This document shows, piece after piece, positions 34,326 to 43,299 of a stretch of DNA of 51,174 bases. Below the pieces are notes generated by a model, which saw only the letters and a list, made by a program, of their open reading frames with translations, did not search any database and was not told where the DNA came from. Each line of letters starts with the position of its first letter. The first letter of the stretch is position 1. The translations under genes were made by a program, and so were the position numbers. The DNA comes from Verrucomicrobiota bacterium (GTDB taxonomy: Bacteria; Verrucomicrobiota; Verrucomicrobiia; Chthoniobacterales; SZAS-18), in the NCBI GenBank assembly GCA_025353105.1, contig JANXRG010000099.1:1-51174 (forward strand), written 5' to 3'.

Positions 34326-35354
34326 TCATGGTTCGACGGGATCGGCGCGGATGATGAGTTGCCGGCCGCTCGCCAGCGCAACGCGGATCGCGAGTTGGTT
34401 ACAATCGTTTATTGAGACGGGATTTAGAGCGAAGTCTGCCACCGTGGAACCAACCATCGGATCGCCGATGGAGATGATCTTGTCCGCGACCGGGTCCGAT
34501 CCGGAATAGACGCCAAGTGCGCCTCCTTTCGGCGTGGCAAGAAAGACGACGGTCCCGGCATTGTTGATCAGCGCCCCGCGGAAGCTTTCAAATGCGCCAT
34601 CGTTATCGGCGACCGTCGCGTACCGTCCGTCCGTCACTAAAAAAATGCCGGCCCCGCCCGTCTTGACCGTGGCGGAAAAAGCGACGGTTCCCTCGTCGTT
34701 CAGGCTGGGAAACAACCCGAGGTCAGCAAAAACGTGCCGCGTGTCGACGATGGCGGTGAGCGAACCACCCTGCGCGGCAAAGATACCGTAACCGCCCTCC
34801 TTCTGATCGGCGCGGAATACCACGATCCCGGCTCGGTTGATGACGGGGAGCCCTTGGAAGCCGCGGAAAACATCGCTTGTATCGGCAACCACCTTGAGCG
34901 GTCCGTGCCCTCTGGTGAATATGCCGCTTCGTCCCGATTTCAGGTCACCCCGGAAAGCAACCGTCCCGGCATCGTTCATCGTGGGACCCAGGGGGCCGAC
35001 GTCTTTTAGCGTGTCGTTGGTCTCGGCCACGCGGAGGAGTTGATTGTCGCGGATCAGATAAATCCCTCGGCCTCCCGATTTCAGTTCAGCATAGAAACTG
35101 ATTGAACCATCGTCGCTGACGTCCGGATGGCTGTAGAAGTTGACAAAGCGACCCGTGGTCATGTCGGCGACGGTGGAAATCATCTCGCCCGTGCCCGTGA
35201 AGAGTCCCGTGCCACCGCCGTGAAGCGCCCCCTGAAACGCCACGACGCCATGATTGTTGATTGAAGCGACGTACGGTGCGAAGTCGCAAAATCTGTCGCC
35301 TGTTTCGGCAATCGGTGTCAGCCGGAAGGATTTGGTTCGCGAGAGGTATTTCAT
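34326..35354 (-). CDS. NxxGxxAF-repeat protein (six to seven repeats)
   Basis: From ATG 35354 the 342-residue product consists almost wholly of repeats of about 50 residues with the core 'xNNxGxVAFxAxxxxGxxGIF': INNHGVVAFQGALHGGGTGL, MNDAGTVAFRGDLKSGRSGI, INRAGIVVFRADQKEGGYGI, LNDEGTVAFSATVKTGGAGI and INNAGTVVFLATPKGGALGV, plus a degenerate last copy. No signal peptide is visible with this start. The family is shared with the protein at 8288-10477 and is likely beta-propeller-like. Ligand and location are unknown. The longer frame to 35420 adds residues without signal character, so I prefer the ATG at 35354. Confidence 0.8.
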   Translation of the reverse strand: MKYLSRTKSFRLTPIAETGDRFCDFAPYVASINNHGVVAFQGALHGGGTGLFTGTGEMISTVADMTTGRFVNFYSHPDVSDDGSISFYAELKSGGRGIYLIRDNQLLRVAETNDTLKDVGPLGPTMNDAGTVAFRGDLKSGRSGIFTRGHGPLKVVADTSDVFRGFQGLPVINRAGIVVFRADQKEGGYGIFAAQGGSLTAIVDTRHVFADLGLFPSLNDEGTVAFSATVKTGGAGIFLVTDGRYATVADNDGAFESFRGALINNAGTVVFLATPKGGALGVYSGSDPVADKIISIGDPMVGSTVADFALNPVSINDCNQLAIRVALASGRQLIIRADPVEP

Positions 35355-35453
35355 CGGCAGAGGGATTGCAATGGCTGCAGCATGGCACGGCCGCGAAGCC
35401 TGCTCCATCGCAGAACTCATTGCCGGTTTTCAACTGTCTCTCAGAATCGGCCG

Positions 35454-36049
35454 GTGAAATTCCGCCTGATCGCCCTGTTCCAGGCGCGGGGTACCGTGGT
35501 TTGGTCATTGTCTGGTGGCGGGTCGCCCGCGAAGTCAAAGAAGCCGGGGTTTGCCGTGCGATTCGATCCGAATTCTCCGTCCCCAGCCATCTGGCTGGCA
35601 TATTTGCTGGCGCGGCAGAATTACGGATTAAAGCACGAGTCAGAATATCCGAAAAACGGCCGCGGCCAGTTGGTGGACACGTTTCCGAAAGAGGTGGATG
35701 GCTGCACGGCCGCTGCAAGGGTCTCTCAGGAATTGGGATCGGACGGGAAATCAAAGCGCGACCGTTACTGGGACGACGTGGCGAAAGTGTCGGCGGCCGA
35801 CTACATGAAGGAATACGTCTGGACGTATGCACCGGAAATCCAATCAAGATATCCCGGTGTCCCCGCAGCAGGTCAGCAAATTCCGGCGCGGCAAGATTCA
35901 GCGTTCGAACTCCAGCAGGGCTGCGTCCAAAACTCCCGCAAGGAAACCGAAGTCGAATCAGCGGAGAATTGGTCTGGCGTGTCATCCGGGGATCGAGCCG
36001 GGTTTTTGAACAGCGGCTGTCGAATTGTTGTCAAAGATTTTTCCCATCC
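35454..36049 (+). pseudogene. Possible gene remnant fused in frame ahead of the peptidoglycan-binding gene
   Basis: The open frame that contains the next gene extends far upstream. Part of that extension looks protein-like with codon bias toward G/C third positions: 'FDPNSPSPAIWLAYLLARQN', 'YPKNGRGQLVDTFPKEVDG' and 'YWDDVAKVSAADYMKEYVWT'. After about 35830 the phase ceases to look coding. I see no good start and no family. It could be the decayed end of an unrelated gene or an unannotated short protein. Confidence 0.35.
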
Positions 36050-36050
36050 C

Positions 36051-36857
36051 ATGAAGATATTTACGATTGGCTTGTTGGCGTTTGTGCTGTTCATCCCGGC
36101 TCCGGCCGATGCGGCTCCCGCCGCCGGACATCGAGGTGACAAATTTGGATCGGTCGTCCCACTTAATTACACGCGCGTGGCCGGTGCCCGCGGTTCCTAC
36201 CGAGGCGCGTACGGCCGTTATCGCGGTGGCTACTACGGCCGTGGCCCTTACGGATATTACGGCGGCCGTTACGGTTATCGGTTTCCGTACTATGGCGATT
36301 GCGGTTGGTATGGCGGCTTCTACCCGTACGGGGGTAACTATGGCTATCCGTATTCCGCATCCTACGCGTATGGAGCCGCTTGGCCGCTGGCCTATGACTC
36401 GAACTACTACGCGGCGGCGGCGCCGTACGCCGGCTATCAGCAGCCGTTTCTCCTCCGCCCGGTCCGCTCCCGTACCAGCTCGCGCGTGTCGCGCGGGTCG
36501 TTCATCACGAATGTTCAGTCGGCGCTGAAAAGCCGCGGTTTTTATGCGGGTCCCGTCGACGGCGACTTCGGTCCGTCGAGCCAGAAGGCCTTCGCCGCGT
36601 TTCAGCAGGCGAACGGAATGCCGGCGACCGGCACGCTGGATTCACCGGCGCTCTCGGCGCTGGGCGTCGACGGAAAATCCGCGAAATCGAAACCGACCCA
36701 GACCGCCCCTCGTAAGTCATCGGAAAGCACGTTCGCGCCGCCACCTATTTCGTCGCCCGTGCAACCGCCGGGCATTCCAGCCGAGCCGCCACTCATCGGA
36801 ACTCCCGCGCAGCCGCCGGTCGCCCCGCTTCAACCGCCTCCGATTCCGGGGGGCTGA
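36051..36857 (+). CDS. Exported Gly/Tyr-rich peptidoglycan-binding protein
   Basis: The 268-residue product starts at ATG 36051, which opens directly with a signal peptide (MKIFTIGLLAFVLFIPAPAD, then A). Residues about 45-130 are extremely rich in Gly, Tyr and Arg (YRGAYGRYRGGYYGRGPYG). A PG_binding_1 domain follows at about 150-205: 'ITNVQSALKSRGFYAGPVDG' and 'DFGPSSQKAFAAFQQANGMP'. The tail is Pro-rich (PPISSPVQPPGIPAEPP). PG_binding_1 domains anchor proteins to the cell wall; the Gly/Tyr region may be sticky or fibre-like, which is inference. Convergent with the RidA-like gene. Confidence 0.85.
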   Translation: MKIFTIGLLAFVLFIPAPADAAPAAGHRGDKFGSVVPLNYTRVAGARGSYRGAYGRYRGGYYGRGPYGYYGGRYGYRFPYYGDCGWYGGFYPYGGNYGYPYSASYAYGAAWPLAYDSNYYAAAAPYAGYQQPFLLRPVRSRTSSRVSRGSFITNVQSALKSRGFYAGPVDGDFGPSSQKAFAAFQQANGMPATGTLDSPALSALGVDGKSAKSKPTQTAPRKSSESTFAPPPISSPVQPPGIPAEPPLIGTPAQPPVAPLQPPPIPGG

Positions 36858-36944
36858 AAGGGCGGGCGCGCCCCGCCGCCCGACTCTCCGCCGCGCGGCG
36901 CTGATTTTTTGCTGCTGGCGGTCGACCGTCGACTCGCCCGTCAC

Positions 36945-37430
36945 CTACGAGCGAAGTTCAACCTCACCTTCGATCTCGACCGGAATCCGAAACGGCAGCT
37001 CCGCCATGCCGACGGCGCTTCGACTGTGAGCGCCGATCTCCGGGCCAAAGATTTCATGGATGAGATCGGAGAAACCGTTGATGACATTGGGTTGCCGGTC
37101 GAAGCCGGGGGCCGAATTCACCATCCCGAAGACGCGGGTCCAGGCGGCGATCCGGTCGAGGTCACCCAAGGTCCGCTGGAGACTGCCGAGAATTGACAAC
37201 GCGGTGAGCCGGGCCGCGCTGTAGCCTTGCTCCATGGTAAGCTCGCGTCCCACTTTCCCCAACGGCTCCGCAATCGAGCCGTCCGAATTTTGCGGCGCGT
37301 GGCCGGAGATCAGGGCGCGTCGGCCAACGACCCGAACAAATTCGAATGGAAGAATTACTCCGGGCGGAGGCTGCACTGGCGGAGGCAGGATCAATCCAAG
37401 AGAATTCAGGCGTGCTTCGATATTCGACAT
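36945..37430 (-). CDS. RidA/YjgF-like protein
   Basis: From ATG 37430 (AAGG 6 bp upstream) the 161-residue product fits the YjgF_endoribonuclease-like subgroup: MSNIEARLNSLGLILPPPVQ, 'PFEFVRVVGRRALISGHAPQ', 'YSAARLTALSILGSLQRTLG', 'IAAWTRVFGMVNSAPGF' and 'HSRSAVGMAELPFRIPVEIE'. RidA-type proteins hydrolyse reactive imines or enamines. In this subgroup the key Arg in HSRSAVG is kept, but the substrate is not established. It is cytoplasmic. Confidence 0.88.
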   Translation of the reverse strand: MSNIEARLNSLGLILPPPVQPPPGVILPFEFVRVVGRRALISGHAPQNSDGSIAEPLGKVGRELTMEQGYSAARLTALSILGSLQRTLGDLDRIAAWTRVFGMVNSAPGFDRQPNVINGFSDLIHEIFGPEIGAHSRSAVGMAELPFRIPVEIEGEVELRS

Positions 37431-37488
37431 GATTGACCTTGCTGGTTGGGGGCATCTCGATTCCGCAAACTGAAATCTGAAATGAGCC

Positions 37489-37884
37489 CTAGCGTCGCAG
37501 CGGCAAAAGGGCCCGCAGCCGGGTGTCGCGCACGTAAAGGCCGCCCCAGAGCAGCACGCCAGGAAGAATGGGAGGGAAGAACGGATCACCGACGCGCAAA
37601 TGGGTGGCGATGGCGCCGCCGAGATAGCCGGTCAACAGAATCGCGCCGAGCACCGCGGTCCGTGGAATCAGGTAGAGGATGGTGCAGGCGAGTTCGAGGA
37701 CACCTAGTCCAACGGCAAGGCGCAGGTCAAGGCCGAGGTGGGCGAAGCCCTCGATCAGCTCCGGCGTCTTCACGAATTTCATGACGGCGCTTACAACGAC
37801 CATCAGCACCGGTAGGACGCTCAGGATCCAGCCGACCCAAAGCAGGGGCTTCGAGAGGGGAGCAGATCGCAGGTTTGATTCCAT
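37489..37884 (-). CDS. DoxX-like membrane protein
   Basis: The ATG at 37884 has GGAGGA at good spacing. The 131-residue product has four transmembrane helices (about 13-33, 51-70, 78-95 and 103-120) and the family marks 'AVMKFVKTPELIEGFAHLGL', 'LGVLELACTILYLIPRTAVL' and 'GAILLTGYLGGAIATHLRVG'. DoxX-like proteins are small membrane proteins of unresolved function, often with redox links. It precedes the RidA-like gene on the same strand with a 58-bp gap, so the two may be cotranscribed. Confidence 0.88.
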   Translation of the reverse strand: MESNLRSAPLSKPLLWVGWILSVLPVLMVVVSAVMKFVKTPELIEGFAHLGLDLRLAVGLGVLELACTILYLIPRTAVLGAILLTGYLGGAIATHLRVGDPFFPPILPGVLLWGGLYVRDTRLRALLPLRR

Positions 37885-38012
37885 GAGTGATTCCTCCAGT
37901 TGAACTCGGCTGAGAACTTGCTGATTGGAAAAGCGGGGTCGACGAGTCGGGGACCTCGGAATCATCCGCAAACTCTTCGTTTTTGCCAAGTATTCTATGA
38001 GGAACGCAGAAC

Positions 38013-38912
38013 CTACCGGGTCGGAGTGTCCCCAAGTCCGTTGACGGGATCTCCGCTTTCTCGTCCCTTCCGGGCCGTCATGATGTAGTAACCAAAGCGG
38101 GAGCGCGCCAGGCCGACAATCGGCGACAACACGCACGCGAGGATGTGACCCCAGCGGACCCGGTTCAGGCGAAGGCGCGTCTCGAACAGTTGCCGTATCA
38201 GGAAGCGGAGCGTGACCCAAGGGATGTGCATGACCGACGGCGCAATCCGCAGAGACACATCCTCAACTTCGATGTCCTCAAAGCCGTTGCACTTCAGGCA
38301 GGCGATGAATCGCTCGATTTCAGCAAATGTCTCCAAGGCCCAGTTCTGGCACACCCGGCGGTAGCACCAGGATAGAAACGGATTCATGGATTGCGTGCCC
38401 TTGATAAATCCATCCGCGAGCACGAGACGCTGTCCGGTCTTGAGGATGCGCGCGGCCTCGCGCACAAAACTCTCCTTCGCAAAGCCCGCGTCGTGACACG
38501 CGCTTTCGAGGGCATAGACGCCATCATAGGTGTCATGGGGAAATGGGCTGGCCGTATAATCTACTTGATAAAAATGAACACGATCGCGCAGGAGATCCTT
38601 GGCCGTGAGCTGCTCAGCCTGCGCGATTTGCCAGGGCACCAGCGTACTTCCGTCGATTTGCAGTTTGCTGTATTCGCGGGCTGCCAGTCGAATGGTCGCG
38701 CCCAAACCGCAGCCCAGATCGAGGATGCGTCCGTCGCTGTCGGATTCCAGCCCCAAACGACGAAGGACCTGCCAGGACATCTCCTCGAGCATGCGCTCCA
38801 GTACGAACGGATTCGCTCCGGCCCGATAGTAGCCGAAATGCATATTGAAGTCGCGGCTCCAAGCTTCATAATCCTGTCCCGCCTCCGTATAATATCGAAC
38901 GACCTCCTGCAT
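38013..38912 (-). CDS. SAM-dependent methyltransferase, class I
   Basis: I chose the ATG at 38912 because a GGGGGGAGC ribosome binding site lies just upstream. The 299-residue product has the SAM-binding motif [15 protein letters not shown] at about 63-77, 'GRILDLG' followed by '[20 protein letters not shown]', and '[20 protein letters not shown]' at motif post I. It resembles sterol, tocopherol or glycine/sarcosine-type small-molecule methyltransferases; the C-terminal part (about 200-299) lacks a recognised domain. The acceptor is unknown. It is divergent to the HAD gene. Confidence 0.85.
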   Translation of the reverse strand: MQEVVRYYTEAGQDYEAWSRDFNMHFGYYRAGANPFVLERMLEEMSWQVLRRLGLESDSDGRILDLGCGLGATIRLAAREYSKLQIDGSTLVPWQIAQAEQLTAKDLLRDRVHFYQVDYTASPFPHDTYDGVYALESACHDAGFAKESFVREAARILKTGQRLVLADGFIKGTQSMNPFLSWCYRRVCQNWALETFAEIERFIACLKCNGFEDIEVEDVSLRIAPSVMHIPWVTLRFLIRQLFETRLRLNRVRWGHILACVLSPIVGLARSRFGYYIMTARKGRESGDPVNGLGDTPTR

Positions 38913-39003
38913 TTTGCTCCCCCCTGCGACATGTGAAGGCGTGTGCTTCATGGGCATAGCGATACCGGATTGCGCCCATGACGCAAGATAGGCTGACCGT
39001 CTG

Positions 39004-39885
39004 ATGACCCCGCCCAAGATTTCCATTTTGCTCGCCGACGTCGACGGCACGCTGGTCGACAGCCAGAAGCGCGTGACGCCACGCGCCGCCGCGGCCATCA
39101 TCAGGCTGCGCGAGCGTGGCATTGGATTCTCGGTCACGAGCGGACGACCACCGCGCGGGCTGAGCATGATCACGGCCGCGGTGGACGTGACCCTTCCGGT
39201 GGCCGCCTTCAATGGTGGCCTGTTGATTCAACACGACGATTTTTCCAAGGTCATCGAGCGGCACACGCTTGATCGCGACGTGACGCAAAGCATCATCGAC
39301 CGCCTCGCGGGCGAGGGACTCGACGTCTGGGTTTACGCCGGACTCGATTGGTATTTGCGCGACCCCGCAGCGCCGCATCGGGAGAAAGAGGAGCACACGG
39401 TTCAGTTTGCGCCGACGATCGTCGGTGATTTTAGCGTACCGTTGGAGGCCGGCGTCTTGAAGGTGACGGGTGTGAGCGACGATTTGGAATTGGTCGCCCG
39501 GGTGGAAAGGCTGGTGCAACAAGAGTTCGGCGGGGTCTGCGGCACCAAGCAATCTAATCCGGCTCGTGATCATGATTCAGCCTCGAGGCCGGCGGCTGTT
39601 TCGGCGGCCCGTTCGCAGCCATACTATCTCGATGTCACGCACCCATTGGCGAACAAGGGCAGCGTGGTCAAGTCGCTCTCCCGCCTGCAGGGCATCCCGG
39701 TCGCGGAAATCGCGACCATTGGCGACCAGCCGAACGACATGCTCATGTTTCGCGAAAGCGGCATTTCGATTTCGATGGGTCAGTCCACCGACGAGGTGAA
39801 GCGCGGGGCCACGCATGTGTCGCCCGGCGGTCTCGACGACGAGGGTTTCGCGCGCGCGGTGGAGAAGTTCATTCTCGACGATTGA
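39004..39885 (+). CDS. HAD-family hydrolase, Cof/YidA-like
   Basis: The 293-residue product has HAD motif I at [11 protein letters not shown] (Asp12, Asp14), motif II VTSGRPP, the conserved Lys near '[10 protein letters not shown]', and motif IV in [15 protein letters not shown]. The C2-type cap and the closing '[20 protein letters not shown]' fit Cof-like phosphatases, which hydrolyse sugar phosphates and similar metabolites. Between VCGTKQS and [10 protein letters not shown] lies an Ala/Ser/Arg-rich stretch of about 20 residues that looks like an insertion. It is cytoplasmic and follows the divergent methyltransferase. Confidence 0.9.
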   Translation: MTPPKISILLADVDGTLVDSQKRVTPRAAAAIIRLRERGIGFSVTSGRPPRGLSMITAAVDVTLPVAAFNGGLLIQHDDFSKVIERHTLDRDVTQSIIDRLAGEGLDVWVYAGLDWYLRDPAAPHREKEEHTVQFAPTIVGDFSVPLEAGVLKVTGVSDDLELVARVERLVQQEFGGVCGTKQSNPARDHDSASRPAAVSAARSQPYYLDVTHPLANKGSVVKSLSRLQGIPVAEIATIGDQPNDMLMFRESGISISMGQSTDEVKRGATHVSPGGLDDEGFARAVEKFILDD

Positions 39886-39900
39886 TTCTGCGGCCCCACC

Positions 39901-40172
39901 GCGTTAACGATCCGGCGCGCTATCGACGAACAAAACCCTCTCAACGGCGTCACGCCGGGGGCCTTGGAAGAAGGCGACGCCCGTTTCATGGAGTCGATCG
40001 TCTGCGTCGATACCGTGATTCCCGCGCCGGTGCAGAGCCACGCCGATTACAGTGGCGCGTCGTGCACTTCGGCCATCGTTTCGTGAAAATCTACTCGGAA
40101 CGCAGCGACGGCAGCCTGGAGGTGGATTACGGACGTGTCCATGAAACGGAGCCGCTCCCGGCTGCGAAATAG
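39901..40172 (+). pseudogene. Frameshifted C-terminal fragment of an inward-rectifier (Kir-type) potassium channel
   Basis: One phase reads TIRRAIDEQNPLNGVTPGAL and 'EEGDARFMESIVCVDTVIPA', then PVQSHADY at about 40050. Near there the next phase takes over with WRVVHFGHRFVKIYSERSDG and 'SLEVDYGRVHETEPL', ending at 40172. Together this follows the cytoplasmic beta-domain of bacterial Kir channels: 'HPIDExSPLxGxTxExL', 'GxDET...V.ARxSY', 'GxRFxxIY...DLxRxHxxEP'. Pore and transmembrane parts are absent, and a frameshift lies in the fragment, so it is a dead remnant. It sits directly after the HAD gene. Confidence 0.75.
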
Positions 40173-40275
40173 TCAATGCTGCGATCGATCCGCCCCTTGG
40201 ACCAAGGCGGAAATGGGTAAAATGATAAGCTAAGAAACCGATTTCTAACCCGATCGTTCCGAGTCCGGCCTCAAG

Positions 40276-42987
40276 CTATCGGCCCGGGGCCTTGAGCGAT
40301 TGAATCCTCTGCGTGATCTTTTCCAGATTGTCGCGCGCCACCGCGTTGCGCGGATCGCGGGCCGCCAGTCGTTGTCGGATTTCGAAGGCCTGCTCGTACG
40401 CCTTGAGCGCGCCGCCCGCGTCGCCCTTGGCTTTCCGGGCCGTCCCGAGGCCTTCGCACATTTCCGCCAAGTCCGATTGCCAATACGCATTGCTCGGATC
40501 TTGGGCCACCACCTTTTGGCCGATCTCCAAGGCTTGATCGTACGCCTCAAGCGCGCCATCCAGGTCGCCCTGCGCCTGCCGCGCGCCTCCGATGTTGCTG
40601 TAGGCCCCCGCCCATTCCAGTTGCCAGTCGGCATTGCGCGGTTCCTGCTCCGCCAGCTTCCTGCTAATCTCCAGGGATTGTTCATACGCCATGAGCGCGC
40701 CGCCGAAATCGCCCTGGGCCTTCCGCACGTTGCCAATCCGGTCGTAGCTCGCCGACACATCCCGCTGCCAGACGGCATTGCGCGGATCTTGTTCCACCAT
40801 CTTTTGCATGATCGCCAGGGCCTGCTCAGACGCCTTGAGCGCGCCGCCAAACTCCTCCTGGGCCATTCGCACATCTCCGGCATTGTTATAGGCCAATGAC
40901 AAATCCCGCTGCCATCTACTGTTGCGCGGATCCTGTTCCACCAACTTCTGCATAATCTCCAACACTTGTTCGCAGACCTTGAGCGCGCCGTCCAAGTCGC
41001 CCATGGATTTCCGCAGGTCTCCGATCTTTTGGTAGCTCAGGGCCAAATCCACCTGCCAGCCGGCGTTGCGTGGATCCTGCGCCGCCAATTTTTGGCGAAT
41101 TACCATGGCCTGTTCGTGCACCTGAAGCCCGCCGCCCAGATCGCCCTGCGCCACGCGAACGCCTCCAGCCCTTTCGAGACTCACGGACAGGCTTCTCTGC
41201 CAGTCGGTATTGCGCGGATCCTGCGCCACCAACCCTTTTTCAATCGCCACCGATTCTTCAAACGCTTCGAGCGCGGCGCCGGAGTCGCCCTGAGATTGCC
41301 GCGCGTCTCCGACCATATTGTAGGTCACGGCCAACTCCTCCTGGTAGCTGGCGTTTCGTGGATCGAGCGTCGCCAGCCCTTGGCGAATCACCAGCTCCTG
41401 TTCAAACGCCTTGACCGCGCCGCCCAGGTCGCCCTTTGACATCCGCACGATTCCCACCCTTTCGTAGCGCAAGGACAAATCCCGCTGCCATTGGGTATTG
41501 CTCGCATCCTGCCCGACCAATTTTTGGGTGATCTCCAAGGCTTGTTCGTACGCCTTGAGCGCGCCATCCAGGTCGCCCTGGGCTAGCTGCACATCTCCGA
41601 TGCTAATGTACCTCAAGGACAATTCCCGTTGCGATCGGGTATTGCTCGGGTCGTGGGCCACCACCTTTTGGCCGATCTCCAAGGCCTGTTCATACGCCTT
41701 GAGCGCCTCACCCAACTGGCCCTGGGCTTGCCGCGCGTCTCCAATATTATTGTAGCTCCCCGCCAAATCCAATTGCCAGCCGGCATGGAGTGGATCCTGC
41801 CCCGCCAGTTTTTGGCGAATCGCCTTTGCCTGTTCATGCGCCTGCAGCGCCCCGCCCTGGTCCCCTTGGGCGCTCAGAATCTCTCCCTGCGATGACAGTC
41901 CCGCCGCCCGGCGCCCCTCCGCCGCCGTGTCGCCCGCCGCCGGTGGAAAGCTCGCGTAGTAATCGCGCGTCCTTCGGTTGACCTCGTCGAGCAACTCCAG
42001 TCGTCCAATGGGCTGAAGCTTCTCTTTCAAATCGTACGTCATGAATTGCACCAAGCCCTCCGCTGCGTCCCGCGCCGCGACCGCTTCGCGCTTCTGGCCC
42101 TCGGCGGCAATCTTTTGCCGCTCCGCTTCCCCTTTCTGGCGCCACGCGAAGATCCCGCTCACCACCGCCAGCAGCGCCAGCATGCCGAACACCACGCCAA
42201 CGCCCGCGAAGATGCGCGCGCGCTGGCGCGCCCGCCGAAGTTGGTACGCCTGGTCGCGCGCGGTCAGCCGCCCAAGCGAGACACCCAGCACGCCCGCGAT
42301 AATCTTCAGCTTCATCAAGTCGCTGCGTTTGCCGTACGCATCGACTTCCACTTCCACCTCGCGTCGCGTCAGTTTGCCCGCTTGTCGCAAATGCTGTCGG
42401 TAGGCCTCGGGCGAAGTCCAGCCTTCCGACGAACCAATCCGAAAGTCCGCCGCGACCGGCTCGCACAACTCGTCGAGCAATCGACCCTCCGCGTCGACGC
42501 GACGGCGCATCGGCTCGGGGAAACATTCCCGCCCTGGAGTAAAGCCCTCCCTTTGCTTGCCTGGATCGTCACTTGCGTTGGGCTCGCCATCCACCATCAC
42601 GGCGAGCACCCGATCCTCGCGGCCAAGTTTCTTGAAGTACCGGATCTCGCTCGCGACATAGCTGGATTCCACCGCCCGCGGCGAACAGACGACGACAAGA
42701 AACTTACTCGCCTCCAGCGCATTCGTGATGGCGTTGCCCAAGTCCGCATCGACGGGCAGTTCCTCTTCGTCGCGAAAGACCGGGAAGATGCGCTCCGGAA
42801 TCGTGTCGCCGCGGTCGTTCACGCTGCCCACGAGATCCGCGGGCACCTCGTACGTCTCGATCTGTTGGTGCAGCCACGTCGCCCACTGGCGCCCCGGCTC
42901 CCGATTGTCCGCGTGGCGGTAGCTGATGAAACACCAGAATTCTCGTCGCGGGGCTGGTGGCCGTTCGGACTGGCCGGAATTCAGCAT
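40276..42987 (-). CDS. TIR domain membrane protein with C-terminal TPR array
   Basis: The 903-residue product begins with a TIR-type domain: FWCFISYRHADN (17-28), 'FPVFRDEEELPVDADLGNAI', 'FLVVVCSPRAVESSYVASEI' and 'RYFKKLGREDRVLAVMVDGE'. Glu114 is where NADase-type TIRs carry the catalytic Glu. After an Arg-rich linker comes one transmembrane helix (about 259-281), a short coiled coil (RQKGEAERQKIAAEGQKREA) and then a TPR-like array: about eleven units of 48 residues built on 'GDVRxAQGDLGGALKAYEQALEIxQKLVAQDPRNA'. TIR proteins act as signalling adaptors or as NAD+-cleaving enzymes; the TPRs likely bind a partner. It stands alone, with no defence genes nearby. Confidence 0.9.
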   Translation of the reverse strand: MLNSGQSERPPAPRREFWCFISYRHADNREPGRQWATWLHQQIETYEVPADLVGSVNDRGDTIPERIFPVFRDEEELPVDADLGNAITNALEASKFLVVVCSPRAVESSYVASEIRYFKKLGREDRVLAVMVDGEPNASDDPGKQREGFTPGRECFPEPMRRRVDAEGRLLDELCEPVAADFRIGSSEGWTSPEAYRQHLRQAGKLTRREVEVEVDAYGKRSDLMKLKIIAGVLGVSLGRLTARDQAYQLRRARQRARIFAGVGVVFGMLALLAVVSGIFAWRQKGEAERQKIAAEGQKREAVAARDAAEGLVQFMTYDLKEKLQPIGRLELLDEVNRRTRDYYASFPPAAGDTAAEGRRAAGLSSQGEILSAQGDQGGALQAHEQAKAIRQKLAGQDPLHAGWQLDLAGSYNNIGDARQAQGQLGEALKAYEQALEIGQKVVAHDPSNTRSQRELSLRYISIGDVQLAQGDLDGALKAYEQALEITQKLVGQDASNTQWQRDLSLRYERVGIVRMSKGDLGGAVKAFEQELVIRQGLATLDPRNASYQEELAVTYNMVGDARQSQGDSGAALEAFEESVAIEKGLVAQDPRNTDWQRSLSVSLERAGGVRVAQGDLGGGLQVHEQAMVIRQKLAAQDPRNAGWQVDLALSYQKIGDLRKSMGDLDGALKVCEQVLEIMQKLVEQDPRNSRWQRDLSLAYNNAGDVRMAQEEFGGALKASEQALAIMQKMVEQDPRNAVWQRDVSASYDRIGNVRKAQGDFGGALMAYEQSLEISRKLAEQEPRNADWQLEWAGAYSNIGGARQAQGDLDGALEAYDQALEIGQKVVAQDPSNAYWQSDLAEMCEGLGTARKAKGDAGGALKAYEQAFEIRQRLAARDPRNAVARDNLEKITQRIQSLKAPGR

Positions 42988-43299
42988 GTTTTAATCTTGC
43001 GGGACGATGTCGAACGGCGGCGCGCATTTGCCAGCCGCGAATGGTCTCTTCACTTAAGCACCCAGCGTGCCCGCGGGTCGGATTGAACGTCATCGCGTTG
43101 AACGCTTGACCGCAATCAGCCAGAATTAGCTGCGCAACGATGGCTACTTTCTTCTTCGCGGGTCGTCTGGTTTTCGACCTTCGACCCTCCACCTATGGCG
43201 ATGCAGCCATCGCCAGTGGGCTGTTTCTTCGTACATTGCAAATCCGGTCGCCCTTCGTCGCCCGAATCAACGCCAATTCCTTTACCCCGCTTTCAAAAA
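42988..43299. other. Intergenic stretch between the TIR-TPR gene and a lipoprotein gene
   Basis: The starts of two divergent genes face each other here, so promoters must be inside, but I could not identify them with confidence. Short frames on both strands are not protein-like. I see no repeats or RNA. Confidence 0.4.

Noticed and set aside
40195-40220. CCGCCCCTTGGACCAAGGCGG palindrome as terminator of the TIR-TPR gene
   Set aside because: The stem contains a bulge and nearly no loop, and no T tract follows in the minus direction; too uncertain to annotate.
40420-41860. Regular 144-bp repeats as a possible CRISPR or satellite
   Set aside because: The repeats are in frame and encode a 48-residue TPR-like unit; they are gene-internal and too long for CRISPR.
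42046-43086. 346-codon plus-strand frame
   Set aside because: Antisense to the TIR domain region; Arg/His-rich without any recognisable fold.
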